From Hyphomonas sp. (GTDB lineage: Bacteria > Pseudomonadota > Alphaproteobacteria > Caulobacterales > Hyphomonadaceae): a DNA stretch of 64,000 bases. The notes under the pieces are model-generated. The model made no database searches. It worked only from the letters and a program-made list of their open reading frames with translations, and had not been told where the DNA came from. A program made the translations under genes and the position numbers. The stretch is taken from positions 1,178,001-1,242,000 of the forward strand of contig CP051229.1 in the NCBI GenBank assembly GCA_017792365.1, in the 5' to 3' direction. Shown here piece by piece: positions 57,444-64,000 of this stretch; the first letter of the stretch is position 1; each line of letters begins with the position of its first letter.

Positions 57444-58685
57444 TCAAGCCGCCAACCGGCTCGATTCCCAGACGTGGGTGCCCAGCGGCTCATCGGTCAG
57501 CGGCCAGACCGCAGGCGACGAGATAATGTCGACCCCAACAGCGCGCAGTTGCAGCGCCATCGCAGGGCTGACATCCCCGTCGATATAGAACGGGATCTTT
57601 GCCCCCCGCGCGATGTCGGCCGCATGCTTGATCCTGCCGAACAATTCCTGCGTCGGAATGGCTCCATGGCCATGCAGCATGGACGACGACAGCGCGAACC
57701 CGATCGCAACAGGCCCAAGCTTGGCGATCGAACGCACATCCGACTCGTTCCACGACATGCTGATCGCAATCTTCAGGTGTCGCTGCTTCAGGCCGTGATA
57801 CATCTCTTCCAGATAGAGCCGCGGAAAGTTGACCGGCGTCGCGGCGATCTGCACCACCCGATACCGCAGCATGTCGCGGTTGAACTTGTCGATCACACCG
57901 AAGATCCGTCCGCGCGTCTCCAGCTTCACCATGCTCGAGGAATGCACCGCCACGCCCAACAGCGAACGCGTGCCGGACTCGACCATCGTGCGCAGCGCCT
58001 TCTCGGACTCAGCGAGGCTCAACTCGTCCAACGCAACCAGATCGAGGTCGAGATCAGGATTGGGATCGAAGCGATATCCCGGCGCCGACTTGCCCGTCTC
58101 GCGCAACACCGGCGCGATATAATAATTGAAGATCGCCTCACGCCGCGCATCCCACACCGGCTGGAACTTCCAGTCGATGGGCGGCAGGTGTCGAACGTGC
58201 GGCTTGATGATGTCGGAAGCCATCGCCACCCGCTGTCCGCCCAGCGCCTTCACGATCTCCTTCTTCGGCGCCCGGCGCACCCGCACCGACACCTGCGCCG
58301 GCGGACGCGTCGCCCCTTCGCCAAGATAAAAGGTGTTCAGCTCGTTCTTGAGCCCCTCGGCGTGCCGCGCAGAACGGTCCGGCGCATCGCCGACATAGAC
58401 GATCAGAAAGCCATCGGCCGCCGCAACCAGAAGGTCCTTCGGGCCAAGACGCCGGCTCAGGAAGTCCTGCGCCACCTGCTTCACGCGATCCTTCTGCACC
58501 GGCCATTTCTCGCCGTAGGCGCGCGCGATCTGGTCCATGCCGACAAATTGGAACTGAGCAATATCCAGCTCCAGCCTATCCTGGGCGATAGACCGCAGCT
58601 TGTCTTCCAGCAGCTCGAATTCGGTCGTCTCAGGCATCGACAGGCTCATCCTTCCGTCTGCCCCAACCCGGAGGGATACAAACAT
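57444..58685 (-). CDS. Hypothetical protein, possible degenerate EAL-like barrel
   Basis: A 413-residue soluble protein without signal or membrane segments. Residues 1-150 form one domain (LEDKLRSIAQDRLELDIAQF, KDLLVAAADGFLIVYVG). The rest shows alternating strands and helices like a barrel: DLVALDELSLAESEKAL, GVAVHSSSMVKLETRGRI, YRVVQIAATPVNFPRLY and LKIAISMSWNESDVRSIAKL. The order and the LGPVAIGFALSSS segment recall an EAL barrel that has lost its catalytic residues; I could not confirm this. The start is uncertain (58685, 58649 or 58637). Confidence 0.55.
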   Translation of the reverse strand: MFVSLRVGADGRMSLSMPETTEFELLEDKLRSIAQDRLELDIAQFQFVGMDQIARAYGEKWPVQKDRVKQVAQDFLSRRLGPKDLLVAAADGFLIVYVGDAPDRSARHAEGLKNELNTFYLGEGATRPPAQVSVRVRRAPKKEIVKALGGQRVAMASDIIKPHVRHLPPIDWKFQPVWDARREAIFNYYIAPVLRETGKSAPGYRFDPNPDLDLDLVALDELSLAESEKALRTMVESGTRSLLGVAVHSSSMVKLETRGRIFGVIDKFNRDMLRYRVVQIAATPVNFPRLYLEEMYHGLKQRHLKIAISMSWNESDVRSIAKLGPVAIGFALSSSMLHGHGAIPTQELFGRIKHAADIARGAKIPFYIDGDVSPAMALQLRAVGVDIISSPAVWPLTDEPLGTHVWESSRLAA

Positions 58686-58784
58686 GCCCCACGCATCCTG
58701 TTATTCCGGTTAACGAACCGTCCCAATTTGTTCAGATTTTCCTGATCTGGATTAGTTTAAACGCCTGCGCCCCTGCGCCAGCCC

Positions 58785-59879
58785 CTACGTCACACCCGCC
58801 AGCTGCCGCTTCTCCTCGACCGACAGGAACCCCGCAGCCTCAATCCGCGCCCACTGCGCCGCGCGCTCCTCCTGAAAGGCCGGCACATCCTCGAGGTCAG
58901 CGCTCACATCCCCGCCCATGATCTCGCCCAGCCAGCCAGTCAGCGCCCGCGCCGTCCGGTTCACCAGCGGCAACACGGTCAGCCGCCAGAACGCCGAATT
59001 GGCCTCGCGGTAATTCGCATACGTCGCATCCCCAGGTATCCCCAGCAGCATCGGCGGCACGCCAAACGCCAACGCGATCTCCCGCGCCGCCATATTGCGC
59101 GCCTCGACGAAATCCATGTCCGCCGGCGACAGCGACATCGGCTTCCAGTCCAAACCGCCCTGCAACACCATCGGCCGCCCGGCATTGCCCGAGCCCGAAT
59201 AGATCCGCTCAAGATCGCCGCGCAGGTCGTCCATCTGCTCGCCCGTCAGCTCCTCGGCGCCGGAATAGATCAGCGCACCCGAAGGCCGCGCAGCATTATC
59301 CATCAGCGCCTTTGCCCAGGCCCCGCCGGCATTGTGTACATCCACCGCCCGCGCCGCCGCCTGCAGCGGCGCATGCCCGCGATAATCGTCCGCCGGATGA
59401 AACAGCTTCAGGTGCATCACCGGCAGGAACCCGTCCGCCTCCCGCAGGATCTTCCGCACCGAAGAGCCCACCCGATGCTCCCAACCGTTGGGATACCCGC
59501 GCGCGCCCATGATTGCCTTCATGCGATCCGGCCGCAGCACGAACAGCTCGCGCACTTCACCGTCCAGACGCACCGCCTCGATGAACGCATCGCCCGAGAT
59601 CGTCAGGTGCCCATAGAAGCTCTCGAGCAGGTCCGGGCCGGCCTGCTCGCGATTGGGCCGCGCCATCAATCCCGAAAGCGCGCCGTCCGTCTCACTCACC
59701 CGCAACCGCACGCTCGCCGCCGCCTCGGCGATCAACCGCACGCACCGGTACGCAATCGCATTGCGCTCAAACCCCTCGCGCGCCACCGCCCCGCCATTCG
59801 ACCACTGCGCCGCCGCCAGGTCCGACAACGCCACCAGCGGGACAGCCGTCTTGGCCTCCCGCTCCCAGAACCATTTCAT
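58785..59879 (-). CDS. GTA g3-like portal protein (HK97 family)
   Basis: The portal is the head vertex through which DNA is packaged and ejected. The 364-residue protein has FERNAIAYRCVRLIAEAAAS, PDLLESFYGHLTISGDAFIE, VMHLKLFHPADDYRGHAPLQ, ALMDNAARPSGALIYSG and AREIALAFGVPPMLLGIPGD. It continues TYANYREANSAFWRLTVLPL, a portal signature. The frame is intact. In RcGTA-type clusters, the large terminase (g2) lies directly upstream; here a repeat and a DUF559 gene occupy that place. Confidence 0.95.
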   Translation of the reverse strand: MKWFWEREAKTAVPLVALSDLAAAQWSNGGAVAREGFERNAIAYRCVRLIAEAAASVRLRVSETDGALSGLMARPNREQAGPDLLESFYGHLTISGDAFIEAVRLDGEVRELFVLRPDRMKAIMGARGYPNGWEHRVGSSVRKILREADGFLPVMHLKLFHPADDYRGHAPLQAAARAVDVHNAGGAWAKALMDNAARPSGALIYSGAEELTGEQMDDLRGDLERIYSGSGNAGRPMVLQGGLDWKPMSLSPADMDFVEARNMAAREIALAFGVPPMLLGIPGDATYANYREANSAFWRLTVLPLVNRTARALTGWLGEIMGGDVSADLEDVPAFQEERAAQWARIEAAGFLSVEEKRQLAGVT

Positions 59880-60054
59880 GAAATCCTCTCAGCAAACTGC
59901 CCCGCCCATCGCCGGACGCAATCTCCAACCATGCCCCAACCTACCGCCCGCCAGACCCGGTCGGATTGATTTGCCGAAACTCGTTGCAGCATCGGCCTTC
60001 CCGCAGATCATCCGCAGGATTGACCAACCACCAATCCATCAAACATACGCGGAC

Positions 60055-60108
60055 CCAACTCCTCCCCCGAACGGGGGAGGTGTCTGCGCAGCAGACGGAG
60101 GGGGAGCC
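60055..60108. repeat. Dispersed palindrome repeat, copy C (half copy)
   Basis: One palindrome (60061-60080, CCTCCCCCGAACGGGGGAGG) with the tail GTCTGCGCAGCAGACGGAGG is present. The spacer and left palindrome of the full element are missing. It lies 176 bases upstream of the portal start, beside the DUF559 stop. Confidence 0.75.
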
Positions 60109-60111
60109 GCC

Positions 60112-60483
60112 TCAACCGCCCGCCCCGCCCTCGCTCAATTCCCACACAACCAAACGGATCCGCTCGATCACACCGGGAAGATCGTCGTCCACCTCCTGAA
60201 CGGAAAACCGCAGGATCGTCACGCCGAGCGCAGCAAGCTCCGCATCGCGCCCAGCATCCGCGCCAGCCTCATGCAGAGGACCGTCAACTTCGACCCCCAG
60301 TCGCAACGCCGGGCAGTAGTAGTCGAGATACCGGCCCTCCAGCGGATGCTGCCGCCGAAACAAGACGCCCAGTTGCCGACGCCGCAGGTACGGCCAAAGC
60401 TTCCATTCCGTCCTCGAAACCTCACGCCTCAGCGCACGCGCCCGCAGCGTCTGCTTTCGCGTCCGCAGCCGTCTCTCAGGCAT
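60112..60483 (-). CDS. DUF559 / Vsr-like endonuclease-fold protein
   Basis: The 123-residue protein has the DUF559 pattern: VSRTEWKLWPYLRRRQLGV, FRRQHPLEGRYLDYYCPALR, LGVEVDGPLHEAGADAGRD and LGVTILRFSVQEVDDDLPGV. The acidic residues in LDYY and EVDG are those of the restriction-endonuclease-like fold. Targets of such solo proteins are unknown. The start at 60483 gives MPERRLRTRK, the natural beginning; further upstream the frame reads through the repeat. It lies where the terminase is expected. Confidence 0.85.
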   Translation of the reverse strand: MPERRLRTRKQTLRARALRREVSRTEWKLWPYLRRRQLGVLFRRQHPLEGRYLDYYCPALRLGVEVDGPLHEAGADAGRDAELAALGVTILRFSVQEVDDDLPGVIERIRLVVWELSEGGAGG

Positions 60484-60606
60484 GTTCCCCCTCCTGTCCT
60501 CCCCCGTTCGGGGGAGGAGTTGCACCTGGCTCGATGCTGGCGTTTGCTGATGCAGGAGACACAGGGTTCCTCCCCCGAGCGGGGGAGGACAGGAGGGGCC
60601 CCAGGT
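60484..60606. repeat. Dispersed palindrome-pair repeat, copy D (inverted)
   Basis: Palindromes at 60498-60517 (CCTCCCCCGTTCGGGGGAGG) and 60569-60588 (CCTCCCCCGAGCGGGGGAGG) flank a spacer whose reverse complement matches copy A, including GCAAACGCCAGCAT. Its orientation is opposite to copies A and B. It directly adjoins the DUF559 start. Confidence 0.85.
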
Positions 60607-60770
60607 TCGGAACCCAGTCCCCGGGAGCGTCCGGACTATTCGGCCCAACCACTGCAAAACATGGTCAACGCCCCCTTTCCGCCCCCACCCAAACTTCAGC
60701 GCGCGATCTCACCCCGCCTTCACGCCCGAATGAGACAATCCCCTCACATGAACCGCCACAGGTGCAACCA

Positions 60771-60984
60771 ATGTTGAGCATCGACGCAGCCGCAGCCGCC
60801 CGCGAAGTCGCCGCCCTCCGTCTGGCGTCGGCCAAGACGTCCTACGCCGAGCGTACAGACAACGCGGCTCCAGGCCCGCTTTGACGACCGCGTGGAGGAA
60901 GGCCAGCGCGTCGCCGCCACACGCACGCGGCCACAGGACCAGCCGGTCCCGATGGCCCAGCGCCTTGTCGACATCAGCGCCTAG
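60771..60984 (+). CDS. Small helical protein, frameshifted, unknown
   Basis: The start gives MLSIDAAAAAREVAALRLAS, then KTSYAE; one frame change near 60855 leads to TTRLQARFDDRVEEGQRVAA and AQRLVDISA. Corrected, it has about 70 residues, is helical and soluble, and resembles in style the small gene at 63426. A single base accounts for the break. Its reality rests on the continuity across the break; no family is recognised. Confidence 0.4.
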
Positions 60985-61066
60985 CTGACCCACACGCACC
61001 CCGGCCCGGCTTGACCCCGCGGCCGCCGCCCGCTCAACTCCCGAAAACCATTCGGGAGGACAATCC

Positions 61067-61969
61067 ATGAAACGCTTCGCACCGCTGGCCATCGCCAGCG
61101 CCTTCACGCTCGGCGCCTGCGTCGTCGTCAATGACACGTCGCCGGACGAAACCAGAAGCGTCATCGTCGCTTCCGCCGACGCCCAGTCCGCCAGCCTCGA
61201 TCCCTTCGAACAGGTCGGCAATGTCCGGATCGCGCGCGACGTCATCTACGGCCACAAGGAAGGCATGGCGAACGTCTGCGACGTCATCCAGCCCAACGAC
61301 GCCAGCGCGCCGCCGTCCTCTACATGGTCTCCGGCGGCTGGTTCTCGCTGGGCTCCCCGAAGACCGCATCGAACAATTCCGCTCGCTGCTCGACGCCGGC
61401 ATCACCGTCATCCCGGTCCACCACGGCTCGGCCCCGCGCTTCGGGTCCCCGAGGCCCATGCCGACGTGAAACGCGCCCTGCGCCACGTCTCGAAATACGC
61501 CAGCGCCTACAACGTCGACCCGGACCGCATCGGCGTCTTCGGCGGCTCGGCCGGCGGCTCTCGCTGATGCTCGGCCTCAACGGAGACGACGGAAACCCCG
61601 CCGCCGCAGACCCAGTCGAACAGGGCGCCGCGCGTATCAGGGCCGTCGTCGCCTACTTCCCGCCGGTCGACCTGCGCACCCTCACCGGCAACGACCGCTT
61701 CCCCGCTCGACTTCCCGCAGGACCAGGCCGCAGCCATCTCTCCCATCCTGTTCGTCGATGAAAACGACCCGCCGACCCTCATCGTCCACGGCGACGCCGA
61801 CGAACTGGTCGACATCTCCTCCGGCCAGTCGATCCACGACGCACTACAGGCCGCCGGCGCCGAAACCAGGATGGTCATCATCGAAGGCGGCGACCACGGC
61901 TTCACCAACCCGCAACACCGCGCGGAGGCCTACGCCGAAATGGTCGCCTTCTTCAGGGACCACCTCTGA
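61067..61969 (+). CDS. Alpha/beta-hydrolase (esterase-type) lipoprotein, several frame changes
   Basis: A lipobox (FTLGAC) follows a short signal sequence. Reading across about five frame changes gives VGNVRIARDVIYGHKEGMAN, LYMVSGGWFSLG, IEQFRSLLDAGITVIPVHHG, then VFGGSAGG (nucleophile Ser), TLIVHGDADELVDI (Asp) and IIEGGDHGFTNP (His). This is the layout of secreted acetyl-xylan/feruloyl-like esterases and related peptidases. The changes cancel in length (903 bases), so it could be decay or error; the triad is intact, which favours error. Confidence 0.75.
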
Positions 61970-62288
61970 ACCCGCTGCACGGCCAGCGCCCGAAAATCCG
62001 GCGGAAGACTGCCCCCCTTCCTGACCTCCCCCGTTCGGGGGAGGAACCCCGTGTCTCGTTCGCCAGCGAACGCCAACATCAAGCCTGGTCCAACTCCCCC
62101 CCCGAACGGGGGAGGTGGCCGAAGGCCGGAGGGGGACCGCCCCCAACTCGTTCCCCCCGTCATCCCGCACACAGGCGCAAACCCGCCGACGCCCGCAATG
62201 ACGCCGCTGACCATCGCCACAACTGGCGACTAGCCCTCATCCGTGCTTCAATCCGTGATCGCCACGCCATCACGGTCGAGGGACGATC
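61970..62288. repeat. Intergenic region with dispersed palindrome-pair repeat, copy B
   Basis: This 319-base gap has no gene. A full element at 62014-62143 matches copy A in the same orientation, with palindromes at 62025-62044 (CCTCCCCCGTTCGGGGGAGG) and about 62094-62115 and a spacer beginning AACCCCGTGTCTCGTTCGCC. A further short repeat follows at 62158-62205 (CGTCATCCCGCACACAGGCG ... CGCAATGACG). Confidence 0.8.
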
Positions 62289-63313
62289 ATGATATTCGAA
62301 ACCGTCGCCGTAGGCGGTTGCCGCTCCTATCTGGCTGGCTGCCCGAACACGTGCCTCGCCGCCCTCATCGATCCTGAAGCCAGCCCGCTATCGCGCCCTC
62401 GCCGCCAGCCACGGCGTCCGCATCGCATCATCGACACCACACCCACGCCGACCATTTCACCGGCGCCAAGAAATTCTCCGCCGCACTCGATGCGCCGGTC
62501 ATCATGCATCGCCACAGCCCCGCGCCTTTCGCCGACATGCGGGTCGACGATGGCGACGCGATCAAGGTTGGCGATCTCCTCTTCACCGTCCTCCACACGC
62601 CCGGCCACACGCGCGACTCCATGTGCCTCCACGTCGAGGACCGCGTCTTCACCGGCGACACGCTCCTGATCGGCGGCACCGGCCGCACCGACCTGCCAAG
62701 CGGCAATCCCGAACAGCTCCACGCCAGCCTGTTCGACAAGCTGCTCAAGCTGCCGCCCGAAACTAGGGTTTACCCCGCCCACGAATACAAGGGCCGCGAG
62801 ACCACCACGATCGGCGACGAGATCACCTCCAACCCCCGCCTCCAGAAACGCGACCGCGCCGAGTTCGTCGAGATGATGAACACGCTCAACCTCAACATGC
62901 CCACCCACCTGACCGAAGCCCTGCGCGTCAACATGTCGGGCGGCTCCAGCGTCTCTGACATGCTCGCCGAGGCCAGCGCCCGCGTGCCATTCATGGCGTT
63001 CGACAGCCTTTGCGCGCTCGTCGACGCCCGTCCCAACGATCTCGTCATCCTCGATGTCCGCGAGCACAACGAATATCTCAGCGGCCACATCCCCGGCGCG
63101 GTGCACATCCCCCGGGGCCAGCTCGAGCTGCGCGTCAACCTCGAATTGCCCGACCCAACCATGCGGATCGTCAGCTATTGCGAGTTCGGCAAGGTCTCGA
63201 CGCTTGCTACCGATACGCTCCGCCAGATGGGCTATGCCCGGGCCGTGGCGCTCGACGGCGGGTTCGCCGCCTGGCGCGCGCAGGACCTCCCGCTGGAGCC
63301 CGGCCACGCCTGA
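62289..63313 (+). CDS. ETHE1-like MBL-fold persulfide dioxygenase fused to rhodanese, frameshifted
   Basis: The MBL domain binds iron and in the ETHE1 family oxidises glutathione persulfide. The metal motif THTHADH is restored by adding one C to a run near 62433; a second break is near 62385. Other ligands are in TPGHTRDS, FTGDTLLIGGTGRTDLPSGN and VYPAHEYKG. After the linker SGGSSVSDMLAEASAR, a rhodanese domain follows (LVILDVREHNEYLSGHIPGA) with its Cys in VSYCEFGKVSTL. Joined length is about 341 residues. Fusion of the two suggests sulfur transfer from the persulfide to the dioxygenase or the reverse. The ATG follows GAGGGACG. Confidence 0.88.
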
Positions 63314-63425
63314 CAAACACATGCCGCCAAGGCCCTGATCCCTAGCGTCACCCGGCAATTGTCGCCCACTGCGTAAAGCAATGATTAATTGAATCTCGCT
63401 AGAATTCGCGCGAGGGGACGAAGAG

Positions 63426-63716
63426 ATGGCCATGAAGCCAATGGGCATAGAGGGTGTGTCCGCACGCTATGCGGCACAGATACAGGAGCTCCTGTATACG
63501 CAAGCGGTCAAGCGCGCGGCCGCCCAGATCGCCGCCGAGCGCGAAGCCGCCCAAGCTGCGCGCGAAGTCCAGACCGAAACTAAAGCCGAAGACGCCCGCA
63601 AGACCGAAACCCGCAACGTCGAAGCCGCAAAGCCGGCGCCGGCCCCCGAACCCGCCCGTTCGGACAGCGCCCCGCCCACGCGCACCAGCGGCGCTTTCCT
63701 CGACACCACCGCCTGA
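63426..63716 (+). CDS. Small helical Ala/Glu-rich protein, unknown
   Basis: A 96-residue protein: a helical start (YAAQIQELLYTQAVKRAAAQ), a charged coiled-coil-like middle (IAAEREAAQAAREVQTETKA) and a Pro-rich, probably disordered end. No signal or membrane segment. A purine-rich GAGGGGACGAAGAG precedes the ATG. I do not recognise it. It lies 73 bases upstream of the DUF3147-like gene. Confidence 0.65.
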   Translation: MAMKPMGIEGVSARYAAQIQELLYTQAVKRAAAQIAAEREAAQAAREVQTETKAEDARKTETRNVEAAKPAPAPEPARSDSAPPTRTSGAFLDTTA

Positions 63717-63789
63717 CAGCTTGCGCCGGGGCCCGGCCCCGTCCAGTCTCACGGTCACGAACCGACCGTCACGGACTGGAAATCCCAAC

Positions 63790-64000
63790 ATGCTCGCAAC
63801 CATCGGCAAGGCGCTCGCCACCGCAGTCTTCATCGTGATCCTTGCCGAGGTCGCCAAGCGCTCAACCTGGCTGGCCGCCGCCATGGTCGCGCTACCGCTC
63901 GCCACCATGCTCACCGTCGGCTTCATCTACTGGGACACGAAGGACGCCGTCCTCGCCAACCGCTTCGCAATGTCGACCTTCCTGCTTGTCTTCCCGGGCC
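63790..64000 (+). CDS. DUF3147-like membrane protein, 3' end outside window
   Basis: The visible part has 70 residues and two hydrophobic segments (IGKALATAVFIVILAEVAKR; WLAAAMVALPLATMLTVGF), then FIYWDTKDAVLANRFAMSTF and LLVFPG. The VAKRSTWLAAAMVALPL pattern followed by IYWDTKD resembles DUF3147, small inner-membrane proteins of unknown role. It runs off the window. Confidence 0.65.
   Translation, partial: MLATIGKALATAVFIVILAEVAKRSTWLAAAMVALPLATMLTVGFIYWDTKDAVLANRFAMSTFLLVFPG

Noticed and set aside
32012-59879. Interpretation as an ordinary prophage
   Set aside because: No integrase, repressor, replication or lysis genes and no att repeats were seen, and the genes match the RcGTA set in order and sequence type.
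55974-62143. Palindromic repeats as a CRISPR array
   Set aside because: Copies are few, widely and irregularly spaced, in both orientations, and no cas genes are present.

Overview
This is high-GC chromosomal DNA from an alphaproteobacterium, most likely of the Caulobacterales/Hyphomonadaceae type. The evidence is a PleC-like histidine kinase preceded by a full CtrA box, the ccmIEFH-degP-regulator-kinase-glnE gene order, many predicted envelope proteins, and a capsid/tail gene set of the Rhodobacter gene transfer agent (RcGTA) family. No rRNA, tRNA or CRISPR array was recognised.

Bases 1-32000 are mostly core genome. They hold a leucine-catabolism pair (ivd-mccB), an M48 protease, an astA-glpK pair, a GT-C membrane protein, pepN, a signalling block (EAL protein, response regulator, PleC-like kinase), an ECF sigma factor with its anti-sigma and a periplasmic sensor, glnE, a two-component pair, degP, the cytochrome c maturation genes ccmH/F/E/I, a FeuPQ-like two-component pair with a PepSY protein, and a cbpA-like DnaJ.

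Bases 32012-59879 hold the most striking feature. Genes matching RcGTA g15, g14, g13, g12, g11, g9, g8, g6, g5, g4, g3.5 and g3 all lie on the minus strand in canonical order. They are separated into six blocks by five blocks of unrelated genes; a sixth stretch of unrelated genes begins upstream of the portal gene, where the terminase would be expected. The inserts carry a SatD-like pair, an ArsR/SRPBCC operon, OmpA, an SDR and ketoacyl synthase III pair, an outer-membrane protein, an MFS transporter, a carboxylesterase, duplicated secreted proteins, a DUF262 protein and a degenerate EAL-like protein. Several inserts carry terminators that face the GTA genes, and repeats lie at several junctions. 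Genes g7, g10 and g10.1 are not visible and g11 is short, so the particle is either incomplete or strongly modified.

Bases 60000-64000 hold a DUF559 nuclease-like gene, a hydrolase lipoprotein, an ETHE1-like metallo-hydrolase fused to rhodanese, and small unknown genes, with palindromic repeats between them.

About 18 genes contain single- or double-base frame changes, and most of those I resolved sit in G or C runs. I read this as residual sequencing error across the whole window rather than gene decay. Genes are therefore annotated across the frame breaks, and coordinates for them span the whole reconstructed gene.
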